Shown here one piece after another: positions 16,899 through 23,826 of a stretch of 64,000 bases of DNA. Within the stretch, counting starts at the first letter, position 1. Every line of letters starts with the position of its first letter. Below the pieces are notes generated by a model. That model was not told the origin of the DNA. It saw nothing but the letters and a program-made list of their open reading frames with translations, and ran no database searches. Both the position numbers and the translations under genes were made by a program. Origin of the DNA: Clostridiales bacterium (lineage in GTDB: Bacteria; Bacillota_A; Clostridia; Oscillospirales; Oscillospiraceae); contig SFKX01000014.1 in the NCBI GenBank assembly GCA_004553625.1, positions 1-64,000 of the forward strand. The letters run 5' to 3'.

Positions 16899-17471
16899 AT
16901 GGAGCCGAGGCTGATAGTCGGAATAAGCGGCGCATCCGGCGCGCCGCTGGCCCTGGCCTTTCTGCGCGGGCTCAGGGCGGCGGGCGTGGGCGCGGAGCTC
17001 ATAGTCAGCCGCGGCGGAGCGCTGACACTGCGTCAGGAGTGCGGCCTGGAGCCGCAGGACCTGGCCGTATACGCCGACGCCGTCTATGATAACGACGACC
17101 TCGCCGCGCCACCGGCTTCCGGGAGCCATCCCTCGCTGGGCATGGCAGTCGTACCCTGCAGCATGAAGACCGCCGCTGGCATCTGCACGGGCTACAGCGA
17201 CAACCTCCTGCTCCGCGCCGCGGACGTGGCGCTAAAGGAGCGGCGGCGTCTGGTGCTCGCGGCCAGGGAGGCCCCGCTTTCGACCCTGCACCTGCGCAAT
17301 CTCTACGAGCTGAGCCGGCTCGGCGCCGTCATCGTCCCGCCGGTCCCCGCCTGGTACGCCAAACCGGAGACCATGGCCCAGGCCGAAGCGCAGATCGCCG
17401 CGCGCCTGCTCGCGCAGTTCGGCATCAGTTCACCCGAAGCCCCGCTCTGGACGGGCATGGAACAGACATAA
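16899..17471 (+). CDS. UbiX family flavin prenyltransferase
   Basis: A 190-residue flavin prenyltransferase that makes prenylated FMN, the cofactor of UbiD enzymes. It starts with VGISGASGAPLA, the FMN-binding Ser/Gly loop, and later shows VVPCSMKTAAGICTGYSDNL (about 86-105) and the LAAREAPLS motif (about 120-128). Its position 2 bp after a UbiD gene strongly supports cofactor supply in cis. A GC-rich hairpin follows. Confidence 0.93.
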   Translation: MEPRLIVGISGASGAPLALAFLRGLRAAGVGAELIVSRGGALTLRQECGLEPQDLAVYADAVYDNDDLAAPPASGSHPSLGMAVVPCSMKTAAGICTGYSDNLLLRAADVALKERRRLVLAAREAPLSTLHLRNLYELSRLGAVIVPPVPAWYAKPETMAQAEAQIAARLLAQFGISSPEAPLWTGMEQT

Positions 17472-17511
17472 AAAGCCCCGGCCCGACGGCATGGACGCCG
17501 CCCGGCCGGGG
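17470..17511 (-). terminator. Terminator of the tandem XRE operon
   Basis: CCCCGGCC (17476-17483) pairs with GGCCGGGG (17504-17511). Read on the minus strand the hairpin is followed by CTTTTTA. It may also slow plus-strand transcripts from ubiX. Confidence 0.65.
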
Positions 17512-17532
17512 AATTCCATATATTCCGGTATG

Positions 17533-18087
17533 TTATCTCCTGCTCCGCCGCTTGAGCCAGACGGCTGACACAGTACCCGCAATGAAAATGGCCGTGCCCA
17601 AGGCTATAAGGACGATGCACAGTATATACGTCTTGTTGTGCGCAATGTCGTAATACATGATACCGGGCTGGTCGAACAAGTGGCCCAGCCCGATCTCCTT
17701 GAAAGGCGTGCGTACATCCTGCCTGAGTCGCAGCGCGAGCGAGAGGAGGAGCGCGCCCATGCCGCTCGTGAACAGGCCCAGCAGCGCGTAATATACGCCC
17801 GCGAGCCAGCCCCATCGCCGCGCCGCCTTTTTCAGGAGCTTCGGCAGGCCCTCCGTCCAATCGCCGGACTGCGTCTGCGGCGCCTCCGACTCGTCCTCAG
17901 AGAGCAGCCAGTCCACCGAGACGCCCAGCGCCGCCGCGAGGGTCGCGAGCTTTCCTGTCTCCGGCAGCGCCTCGCCGGTCTCCCATTTGGACACGGCCTG
18001 GCGCGAGACGCCCAGCCTCTCCGCCAGCGCCTCCTGGGAAAGGCCCGCGCGCTTTCTGCAATAGAGTATCTTCTCCGGCAGTTTCAT
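17533..18087 (-). CDS. Membrane-bound XRE family regulator, copy 2
   Basis: A 184-residue protein with an N-terminal XRE helix-turn-helix (residues about 1-65, containing LSQEALAERLGVSRQAVSKW), a short acidic linker, then two hydrophobic segments (about 93-117 and 150-175) and the basic tail WLKRRSRR. It is a paralogue of the gene immediately upstream (5 bp gap), with a nearly identical DNA-binding half and a divergent membrane half. A membrane-tethered regulator responding to an envelope signal is a reasonable guess. No target gene is evident in the window. Confidence 0.82.
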   Translation of the reverse strand: MKLPEKILYCRKRAGLSQEALAERLGVSRQAVSKWETGEALPETGKLATLAAALGVSVDWLLSEDESEAPQTQSGDWTEGLPKLLKKAARRWGWLAGVYYALLGLFTSGMGALLLSLALRLRQDVRTPFKEIGLGHLFDQPGIMYYDIAHNKTYILCIVLIALGTAIFIAGTVSAVWLKRRSRR

Positions 18088-18092
18088 CGTCT

Positions 18093-18653
18093 TTATCTCC
18101 TGCTCCGCCGCTTCAGGTAGATGGCGAGAACTACGCCCGCGACGAAAAGCACTCCGCCGAAGATGGCGATCGCGCCGCCCATTATGCTGACGGGGTTGTT
18201 CTGAGCGATGTTGCCCATCGTGTCGGAAAAGCCGCCCATGCCGAAGCCGAAGTTCGAGCCGTAGCCGAGGCCCGTGTCAAAGGCGCCGAACATGCGCGAG
18301 ACGATATACCTCGCCAGCAGGCCCATGCCCGCGAGGAGCGCGCCGACGACGGCCATGTACACGCCCGCGAGCCAGCCCCAGCGCTTAGCCATGCGGCCTA
18401 TCGTGCGCGGCAGGCCCTCCGTCCAGTCGCCGGACCGAGCCTGCGACTCCTCCGGCTCCGCCTCAGAGAGCAGCCAGTCCACGGAGACACCCAGCTCCGC
18501 TGCGAGCGCAGCGAGCTTTCCCGTCTCGGGCAGGGCTTCGCCGGTCTCCCACTTGCTCACGGCTTGGCGCGAGACGCCCAGCCTCTCCGCCAGCGCCTCC
18601 TGAGAGAGGCCCGCGCGCTTTCTGCAATAGAGTATCTTTTCAGGCAATTTCAT
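18093..18653 (-). CDS. Membrane-bound XRE family regulator, copy 1
   Basis: A 186-residue XRE regulator. The first 70 residues repeat copy 2 almost exactly, down to ETGEALPETGKLAALAAELG. The C-terminal half has a hydrophobic helix at about 95-115, a Gly/Phe/Met-rich loop (about 120-150) and a final helix at about 155-178 before YLKRRSRR. ATG at 18653 has the site GGGAGGTAAAGACA; longer readings to 18743 cross the promoter. It is the first gene of the pair. The conserved DNA-binding half and variable membrane half suggest duplication with sensor divergence. Confidence 0.82.
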   Translation of the reverse strand: MKLPEKILYCRKRAGLSQEALAERLGVSRQAVSKWETGEALPETGKLAALAAELGVSVDWLLSEAEPEESQARSGDWTEGLPRTIGRMAKRWGWLAGVYMAVVGALLAGMGLLARYIVSRMFGAFDTGLGYGSNFGFGMGGFSDTMGNIAQNNPVSIMGGAIAIFGGVLFVAGVVLAIYLKRRSRR

Positions 18654-18682
18654 TGTCTTTACCTCCCGGCTATTGTGCCACG

Positions 18683-18712
18683 AGTATAGCATTTTACGCC
18701 CGGAAATGACAA
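18683..18712 (-). promoter_or_regulatory. Promoter of the tandem XRE genes
   Basis: Minus strand TTGTCA (18707-18712), 18 bp, TATACT (18683-18688), about 30 bp before the ATG at 18653. Confidence 0.7.
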
Positions 18713-18749
18713 GCAACCGTGGGCTGGAATCTCCGCTACCCACGGTTGC
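18713..18749 (-). terminator. Hairpin after the SDR gene
   Basis: A perfect 11-bp stem (18713-18723 with 18739-18749). On the plus side it is followed by TCTCTGTTTTTT; on the minus side only by a weak T-rich stretch that is also the -35 box of the XRE promoter. Termination on the minus strand is therefore uncertain. Confidence 0.5.
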
Positions 18750-18764
18750 GTCTCTGTTTTTTGC

Positions 18765-19562
18765 CTATTTCGCGTACATTTTGCCGATTATGAGGTTGGA
18801 AAAGCGCCTCGGCAGGAGCTTTGCCGCCGCGGCTGCCGCCTTGTAGGGCAGGCCCAGGGCGATGAGCGGGCGGCTGCTCTTTCTGAGCGCCGTTTTGGCG
18901 ATGAAGGCGCCCGCGGCCTCGGGGCTCATGCCCGTCTCCTCATCGTGCTCCATCCGGGCAACGCTCCGGGCCACGCGCCCGCCGTAGGCGTCCTCGCGGA
19001 TGGTCTTTTTTCGGTTTGCCGTGAAGCCGGAGGCGATGTCCCCAGGCATGACCGCGCAGACGCTTATCCCGAAGGGCCGCACTTCGTTCTGCAGGGCCAG
19101 CACATAGGCGTTTATCGCCGCCTTGGACACCGAGTACCAGAGCTGGAAGGGTATCGGCAGGATGCCCGCTATCGAGCTCATGCACACGATGCGCCCGCCG
19201 CCCTGCGCGCGCATGATCGGGATGACCGCCCTCGCCGCCCGGTCCGCGCCGTAGAGGTTCAGCTCGAGCTGGGCGTGGGCGTCCTCGGGGCTCGTGTACT
19301 CCGCCGCGCCCGAAATGCCGAAGCCCGCGTTGCACACGAGGATGTCGACGCGCCCCTCGCGCCGCTCGACCTCCGTGACCGCCGCCTGCACGCTCGCCTC
19401 GTCCGTCATGTCGGCGGAGATGTGCAGGACGCCTTCGGTCCCGCCCTTTTCATGCCGGGAAAACTCATAGACCCGGCAGCCGGCCTTTGCCAGCGCCATA
19501 GCCGTGCAGCGGCCAATGCCGCCCGAGCCGCCCGTGACTATCGCTACCTTATGCGTTTTCAT
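18765..19562 (-). CDS. SDR family oxidoreductase, 3-ketosphinganine reductase-like context
   Basis: A 265-residue short-chain dehydrogenase. The cofactor loop TGGSGGIG is at about 10-17, NAG (CNAGFG) near 80, and the catalytic Ser and Tyr-x-x-x-Lys are in SSIAG and YSVSK (about 129-150). ATG at 19562 (site GGGGAAAG) lies within the end of the upstream gene, overlapping it by 14 bp. That gene is an alpha-oxoamine synthase resembling bacterial serine palmitoyltransferases. A reductase following such an enzyme would be expected to reduce the 3-keto product, as KDSR does in sphingolipid synthesis. The fold is certain; that role is inference. Confidence 0.88.
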   Translation of the reverse strand: MKTHKVAIVTGGSGGIGRCTAMALAKAGCRVYEFSRHEKGGTEGVLHISADMTDEASVQAAVTEVERREGRVDILVCNAGFGISGAAEYTSPEDAHAQLELNLYGADRAARAVIPIMRAQGGGRIVCMSSIAGILPIPFQLWYSVSKAAINAYVLALQNEVRPFGISVCAVMPGDIASGFTANRKKTIREDAYGGRVARSVARMEHDEETGMSPEAAGAFIAKTALRKSSRPLIALGLPYKAAAAAAKLLPRRFSNLIIGKMYAK

Positions 19563-20730
19563 CTTTCCCCAGGACCTCCGCAATTATGTCCATCGCCTCG
19601 TCCAGCAGCGCCTCCGTGTGCGTGGCCATGCAGCTCATGCGCAGCAGGCACTCGCCCGGCGCGGCGGCGGGCGGCAGTACGGGATTCACGTACACGCCCG
19701 CGTCGTAGAGCCGCTTCGCGCTCACAAGCGTGCGCTCCATCTCGTAGGTATAGATAGGTATTATCGGCGTCTCGGACTCGATTATCCTCAGTCCCCGGGC
19801 CTTGAGCCCAGCCCGCGCATAGGACGCCAGGCTATGCAGACGTTGCGGCAGCTCGGGATGTTCCCGCAGGAGGCGGAGCGCCGCGAGCGCCGCCGCGCAG
19901 GCCGAGGGCGGGATGGATGCAGAGAAGATGAAGGGCCGCGAATTGTGCCGCACATAGTCGCAGACCGTCTCGGACGCCGCCATGTAGCCGCCGAGGCTCG
20001 CCAGCGACTTTGAGAAAGTCCCCATGATGACGTCCACCCTGTCCTCCAGCCCGAAGTGGCTGGCCGTGCCGCGGCCGCCCTCGCCTATGACGCCGAGGCC
20101 GTGGGCGTCGTCCACCATGACGCGCGCGCCGTACTTCGACGCCAGCTCGCAGATCTCCGGCAGCTTTGCGATGTCGCCGCCCATGGAGAACACGCCGTCC
20201 GTGACGATGAGGCAGCCCGCGGACTCCGGCACGGCGCGGAGCTTTGCCTCCAGGTCGTCCATGTTTGCGTGGCGGTAGCGCAGCATCTTGCCGAAGGAGA
20301 GGCGGCAGCCGTCGTAGATGCTGGCGTGGTTCTCGCGGTCGCAGACGACGTAGTCGCCGCGGCCTACGAGAGCGCTGATGATGCCGAGGTTCGACTGGAA
20401 GCCCGTCGAGAATGTCACGGCGCCGTCCATGTGTACGAAATCCGCGAGCTCGCGCTCGAGCTCGAGATGCAGGCGGAGCGTGCCGTTCAAGAATCTCGAG
20501 CCGGAGCAGCCCGTGCCGTACTCTGCCAGCGCAGCCTCCGCCGCGGCAACGACCTCCGGCGCGGCGGTGAGGCCCAGGTAGTTGTTCGAGCCGAGCATTA
20601 TGCGCCGCTTGCCCTCCATGATGACCTCGGTGTCCTGTCTCGACTCCAGTGCGTGGAAATAGGGGTATATCCCCTTCTCCCTGCACTCCCTCGCGGTCGT
20701 ATAAGCCGCGCATTTGGCGAAAAGGTCCAT
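19549..20730 (-). CDS. Alpha-oxoamine synthase, serine palmitoyltransferase-like
   Basis: A 393-residue PLP enzyme of the alpha-oxoamine synthase family (serine palmitoyltransferase, KBL, AONS, ALAS), which condense an amino acid with an acyl thioester. The PLP lysine is Lys241 in GTFSKSLASLGG, with His135 (ENHAS) over the cofactor and Asp208/His210 in DDAHG. The N-terminal YPYFHALESRQDTEV stretch and the NSRPFIFSASIPPS block resemble bacterial serine palmitoyltransferases more than KBL, as I recall those sequences. No threonine dehydrogenase or biotin gene is nearby; an SDR is co-translated. Glycine C-acetyltransferase or 8-amino-7-oxononanoate synthase remain alternatives. A consensus promoter and a dyad precede it. 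Confidence 0.85.
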   Translation of the reverse strand: MDLFAKCAAYTTARECREKGIYPYFHALESRQDTEVIMEGKRRIMLGSNNYLGLTAAPEVVAAAEAALAEYGTGCSGSRFLNGTLRLHLELERELADFVHMDGAVTFSTGFQSNLGIISALVGRGDYVVCDRENHASIYDGCRLSFGKMLRYRHANMDDLEAKLRAVPESAGCLIVTDGVFSMGGDIAKLPEICELASKYGARVMVDDAHGLGVIGEGGRGTASHFGLEDRVDVIMGTFSKSLASLGGYMAASETVCDYVRHNSRPFIFSASIPPSACAAALAALRLLREHPELPQRLHSLASYARAGLKARGLRIIESETPIIPIYTYEMERTLVSAKRLYDAGVYVNPVLPPAAAPGECLLRMSCMATHTEALLDEAMDIIAEVLGKDENA

Positions 20731-20746
20731 AAGCGCCTCCCTGGTA

Positions 20747-20776
20747 CTTAAAATAAATTAATTAAAATATTTTAAG
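20747..20776 (-). promoter_or_regulatory. AT-rich dyad at the transcription start of the oxoamine synthase operon
   Basis: CTTAAAAT (20747-20754) and ATTTTAAG (20769-20776) are perfect 8-bp inverted arms. The right half also forms the 14-bp palindrome TTAAAATATTTTAA (20762-20775). The predicted start near 20773 falls inside, so a bound repressor would block initiation. The regulator is unknown. Confidence 0.6.
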
Positions 20777-20779
20777 CAT

Positions 20780-20808
20780 ATTATATCCCCGGGAGTCTTA
20801 TGTGTCAA
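20780..20808 (-). promoter_or_regulatory. Perfect consensus promoter of the oxoamine synthase-SDR operon
   Basis: On the minus strand TTGACA (20803-20808), exactly 17 bp, TATAAT (20780-20785). Both hexamers are perfect. Confidence 0.85.
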
Positions 20809-20814
20809 GGCGGG

Positions 20815-20958
20815 CTATATCGTTTCTGTTTCGGAGTTCTCGTCCTCGCCAGACCTCAGAACTTCCTCTTCACATTTGCGCTGAGCTTCGATCAGAAGTT
20901 CAATTGCCTTCTCGCTTGCGCGAAACATCGTCAGATATAATTTCTTGTAATCTGTCAT
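20815..20958 (-). CDS. 47-residue protein divergent from an XRE regulator
   Basis: A small protein starting at the ATG at 20958 behind GAGGTGATAAGA. It begins MTDYKKLYLTMFRASEKAIE and continues as one charged, probably helical segment (LLIEAQRKCEEEVL) to an acidic tail (GEDENSETETI). It has one Cys and no signal or membrane segment. It is divergent from a small XRE gene, and two matching dyads lie between them, one inside its own promoter spacer. Such small helical proteins next to XRE genes are seen in Clostridia, but I know no assigned function. An antagonist or partner of the regulator is possible. Confidence 0.7.
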   Translation of the reverse strand: MTDYKKLYLTMFRASEKAIELLIEAQRKCEEEVLRSGEDENSETETI

Positions 20959-20977
20959 TCTTATCACCTCAAAGGAA

Positions 20978-21006
20978 AGGATAGGACATATAGTCCAAAA
21001 AGTCAA
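20978..21006 (-). promoter_or_regulatory. Promoter of the 47-residue protein gene
   Basis: Minus strand TTGACT (21001-21006), 17 bp, TATCCT (20978-20983). The dyad at 20984-20996 fills the spacer. Confidence 0.6.
20984..20996. promoter_or_regulatory. XRE operator candidate, site 1
   Basis: GGAC-ATATA-GTCC, a perfect 4-bp-arm dyad. The same form recurs 25 bp to the right. Confidence 0.65.
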
Positions 21007-21008
21007 TA

Positions 21009-21021
21009 GGACACATCGTCC
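21009..21021. promoter_or_regulatory. XRE operator candidate, site 2
   Basis: GGAC-ACATC-GTCC, with the same arms and 5-bp spacer as site 1. Flanks are also alike (ATA before, T/A-rich after). Confidence 0.65.
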
Positions 21022-21048
21022 TTTGATATATTTTGCTTGGTGATAAAA

Positions 21049-21255
21049 GTGAAGCTCAGAATACGCGACTTGCGAGAGGACGCGGACATGACCCAGAGGC
21101 AGGTGGCAGAATACTTGCACTGTGACCAGTCCCTGTATTCAAAATATGAGCGCGGCGAGCGCGCGCTGCCGCTGGAGTTTGCGATAAAACTGTCCGTGCT
21201 CTATGGCGTAACGCTGGACTACCTCGCCGGCCTGTCCGACAATCCACAAAACTGA
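21049..21255 (+). CDS. Small XRE family transcriptional regulator
   Basis: A 68-residue single-domain helix-turn-helix protein: MTQRQVAEYLHCDQSLYSKY (about 14-33) is the recognition region and YGVTLDYLAGLSDNP ends the domain. GTG at 21049 is preferred because GGTGAT lies 4 bp upstream; TTG at 21037 and GTG at 21040 are in frame but overlap that site. With two dyads between it and the divergent 47-residue gene, it probably represses both. A terminator follows directly. Confidence 0.85.
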   Translation: MKLRIRDLREDADMTQRQVAEYLHCDQSLYSKYERGERALPLEFAIKLSVLYGVTLDYLAGLSDNPQN

Positions 21256-21290
21256 CCCGCCCGAATGACATCGGGCGGGTCAGTTCTTTT
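21254..21290. terminator. Bidirectional terminator between the XRE gene and trpB2
   Basis: A 10-bp stem GACCCGCCCG (21254-21263) with CGGGCGGGTC (21272-21281) is followed by TTCTTTTTTT. The minus side reads AGTTTTG after the stem. Confidence 0.85.
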
Positions 21291-21298
21291 TTTCTTTT

Positions 21299-22675
21299 TC
21301 AGAAGCCTATCTGCGGCAGGCCGGCGAAGCCTGCTTCGAGCTCGGCGTCGGTGGGGATGTAGTCGTCCATCAGGCCGTCGTTGAACTTCTGATAGGCGTA
21401 CATATCGAAGTAGCCGGTGCCGGTCAGGCCAAAGAGGATGGTCTTTTCCTCGCCGGTCTCCTTGCACTTCATGGCCTCGTCTATCGCCGCGCGGATGGCG
21501 TGGCTGGACTCCGGCGCAGGCAGGATGCCCTCCGTGCGGGCAAAGACCGTCGCCGCCTCAAACACCTGGGTCTGGGTGAGGGAACGCGCCTCCATATAGC
21601 CGTCGTGGTAGAGCTGGGAGAGAACCGGGCTCATGCCGTGGTAGCGCAGGCCGCCCGCGTGGCTCGGGGAGGGGATGAAGCCGCTGCCCAGGGTGTACAT
21701 CTTCGCCAGCGGGCAGACCTTGCCCGTGTCGCAGAAGTCATAGGCAAAGCGGCCGCGCGTAAGGCTCGGGCAGGAGGCCGGCTCCACCGCGATGAAGCGG
21801 TAATCCCGCTCGCCGCGCAGCTTCTCGCCCATGAAGGGGGAAATGAGACCGCCGAGGTTCGAGCCGCCGCCCGCACAGCCTATGATGATGTCCGGAACAA
21901 TGCCGTATTTGTCCAGCGCGGTCTTGGTCTCCACGCCGATTATCGACTGGTGCAGCAGCACCTGGTTGAGCACGCTGCCCAGAACATAGCGGTAACCCTC
22001 GTGCGTCGAGGCCTCCTCCACCGCCTCCGAGATCGCGCAGCCCAGAGAACCGGTCGTTCCCGGGTGCTCCGCGAGTATCTTCCTGCCGACCTCCGTCTCC
22101 ATCGAGGGGCTCGGCGTAACGGAGGCGCCGTAGGTGCGCATGACCTCGCGGCGGAAGGGCTTCTGCTCATACGAGCACTTCACCATATACACCTTGCAGT
22201 CCAGGCCCAGGTACGCGCAGGCCATGGACAGAGCGGTTCCCCACTGGCCGGCGCCCGTCTCCGTCGTGACGCCCTTGAGGCCCTGGTTCTTCGCGTAGTA
22301 TGCCTGGGCGACGGCGGAGTTCAGCTTGTGCGAGCCGGAGGTGTTGTTGCCCTCGAACTTGTAGTAGATGTGCGCCGGGGTGCCGAGCTTTTCCTCAAGG
22401 CAGTAGGCGCGCACCAGCGGCGAGGGGCGGTACATCTTGTAGAAATCCCGGATGTCCTGCGGAATGGGGATCTCGCGGGTCTCGTCGTCCAGCTCCTGCT
22501 TTATGAGCTCGTCGCAGAACACACCGCGCAGGTCCTCAAACTTCATGACCTCGCCCGTCGCGGGGTTGCGCAGGGGCGCGGGCTTGACCTTCATATCGGC
22601 GCGGACGTTGTACCACGCCCGGGGCATCTCCTCTTCGCTCAGATAAATTTTGTACGGGATCTTGTTCTCGGACAT
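21299..22675 (-). CDS. TrpB2-type tryptophan synthase beta chain
   Basis: A 458-residue PLP enzyme of the TrpB2 class, longer than the usual TrpB of about 400 residues because of an N-terminal extension. The PLP lysine is in GNNTSGSHKLNSA (about 109-121), the catalytic Glu region in TTETGAGQWG (about 137-146) and the phosphate loop in GCAGGGSNLGG. No trpA is adjacent. TrpB2 enzymes can make tryptophan from indole and serine, so this gene probably salvages indole. It is controlled by its own T-box with a tryptophan specifier. Confidence 0.93.
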   Translation of the reverse strand: MSENKIPYKIYLSEEEMPRAWYNVRADMKVKPAPLRNPATGEVMKFEDLRGVFCDELIKQELDDETREIPIPQDIRDFYKMYRPSPLVRAYCLEEKLGTPAHIYYKFEGNNTSGSHKLNSAVAQAYYAKNQGLKGVTTETGAGQWGTALSMACAYLGLDCKVYMVKCSYEQKPFRREVMRTYGASVTPSPSMETEVGRKILAEHPGTTGSLGCAISEAVEEASTHEGYRYVLGSVLNQVLLHQSIIGVETKTALDKYGIVPDIIIGCAGGGSNLGGLISPFMGEKLRGERDYRFIAVEPASCPSLTRGRFAYDFCDTGKVCPLAKMYTLGSGFIPSPSHAGGLRYHGMSPVLSQLYHDGYMEARSLTQTQVFEAATVFARTEGILPAPESSHAIRAAIDEAMKCKETGEEKTILFGLTGTGYFDMYAYQKFNDGLMDDYIPTDAELEAGFAGLPQIGF

Positions 22676-22699
22676 GGTATTTTCCTCCTTTTAAGAATA

Positions 22700-22735
22700 A
22701 AAAAGTCCCAAATGACCAGAAGGTCATTTGGGACA
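22700..22735 (-). terminator. T-box regulated terminator before trpB2
   Basis: GTCCCAAATGACC (22706-22718) pairs perfectly with GGTCATTTGGGAC (22723-22735), followed on the minus strand by TTTTTT. Confidence 0.9.
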
Positions 22736-22956
22736 GATAAACAAATCTGCGGTGCCACCCAAATTGCGGAGACGAGCTCCGCCGGCTCTGCCCGCGCAGT
22801 CACGCGGCGGCGCTGTAACGGGCGCACACCCGGGAGTTAGCTTCGCTCCCCTCCTGAGTCCATTCACCGGCGCCCGAAGCTGCGGCGCTCACAGCGCACA
22901 CGCCGCTCTCTGGAAGCCCTGACATCCGGCTACTCTTCTCAGTCCTAGGTTTCTTC
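22700..22956 (-). promoter_or_regulatory. T-box riboswitch, tryptophan type
   Basis: On the minus strand the leader shows a stem I start with GACTGAGAAGAGTAGC (about 22931-22946), a specifier loop reading GTGAATGGAC with codon TGG at 22860-22862, and the T-box motif TTTGGGTGGCACCGCAGATT around 22749-22762. A strong terminator follows at 22706-22735. TGG encodes tryptophan, matching the trpB2 gene downstream. It fills almost the whole 326-bp gap between trpB2 and the MarR gene. Confidence 0.93.
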
Positions 22957-22962
22957 CATGTC

Positions 22963-22991
22963 ACCATAACACCGCTTGCCCATTTTGTCAA
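22963..22991 (-). promoter_or_regulatory. Promoter of the trp T-box and trpB2
   Basis: Minus strand TTGACA (22986-22991), 17 bp, TATGGT (22963-22968). Confidence 0.75.
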
Positions 22992-23001
22992 GTGCGAATT
23001 T

Positions 23002-23466
23002 TTATTCGTTCGCTCCGGCCTCCGGCATAAGCTCGCTGGACATGACCTTCAGCATCTCCGCTACCCGCTCGAGCTCCGAGGCCGGGAAGCGCTCCCTCAT
23101 CCTGCTCATGACCGTCGAGACATAGTCCCGCATGAGGCCGATGTAGCCATAATATTTTTCCGAGAGCACGAGATAATATTCCCGCTTGTCCGGTCCGCTG
23201 TTCTCCTTGCGCAGATAGCCCTTCTTTATCAGGCTGCCCACCTTGTAGGTCGCGTTGGACTGCGAGATGTTCAAAAATTCTGCAAACTTGCCTATCGTCG
23301 GCTTCCCGAGCTGGTTTATCACCTCGAGCGAAAAGACCTCCATCGCCGTGAGCGAGCCCTCCCGCTCCTTGACCATGGAAAAGACCTTTCGGTAAAAGCT
23401 GAACTTGAACTTGTCATAAACCTCCAGGAAGTTGGTTTCCAGCGCGTCTTTTTCAACCATTTCCAT
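23002..23466 (-). CDS. MarR family transcriptional regulator
   Basis: A 154-residue winged-helix regulator. The recognition region is TIGKFAEFLNISQSNATYKV (about 57-76) and the wing follows in GYLRKENSGPDKREYYLVLS. An ATG six bases inside is an equally good start. It is the last gene of an amidohydrolase-M20-cupin operon, overlapping the cupin stop by one base, so it may control that operon. The effector is unknown. Confidence 0.88.
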   Translation of the reverse strand: MEMVEKDALETNFLEVYDKFKFSFYRKVFSMVKEREGSLTAMEVFSLEVINQLGKPTIGKFAEFLNISQSNATYKVGSLIKKGYLRKENSGPDKREYYLVLSEKYYGYIGLMRDYVSTVMSRMRERFPASELERVAEMLKVMSSELMPEAGANE

Positions 23467-23813
23467 CAGTTATACAGCACCAGAGCGACGTATTCGAGCG
23501 GCTCGTCCCGAAGGTTTTTCATGCTGTGGCCCTCGCCGTCTCCCGTAAAGCAGACGTCTCCGGCGCGCACCGTCGTCACCGTTCCGTTATCGTTGAACTC
23601 GCCCTCTCCGGAGAGGATGAGGAAGGTCTCGCCGTCGCCCTGGTGGACGTGCCAGCCTATCTCACAATTCTTGTCCAACCTGCCCAGATTGAAGAGGCGG
23701 CCCTTGCCGTACATGCCCTCCGCCGGCAGGATGACCCGGTTCACTACCCGGCCCTCGCCGCCCTTGAAGTTCTCCATGCACACTACCTGCCTGTCCTCGT
23801 TTCTTGTTACCAT
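23466..23813 (-). CDS. Cupin domain protein
   Basis: A 115-residue single-domain cupin. Metal-ligand motif 1 reads GWHVHQGDGETFLILSGEG (about 53-71), with two His and a Glu, and motif 2 contains the His in GDGEGHSMKN (about 92-101). Small cupins of this type bind a metal and may be isomerases, dioxygenases or binding proteins. It has a strong AAGGAGGAAGG site and lies between an M20 peptidase and a MarR regulator. Function is unassigned. Confidence 0.87.
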   Translation of the reverse strand: MVTRNEDRQVVCMENFKGGEGRVVNRVILPAEGMYGKGRLFNLGRLDKNCEIGWHVHQGDGETFLILSGEGEFNDNGTVTTVRAGDVCFTGDGEGHSMKNLRDEPLEYVALVLYN

Positions 23814-23826
23814 GTTTCCTTCCTCC

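Noticed and set aside
19549..20730. Naming the PLP enzyme kbl (glycine C-acetyltransferase)
   Set aside because: No threonine dehydrogenase is adjacent and sequence blocks look closer to serine palmitoyltransferase. The family level is kept instead.
20815..21255. Calling the 47-residue/XRE pair a toxin-antitoxin system
   Set aside because: The genes are divergent, the small protein matches no toxin family I know and is acidic-helical. Only a regulator with paired operators is supported.
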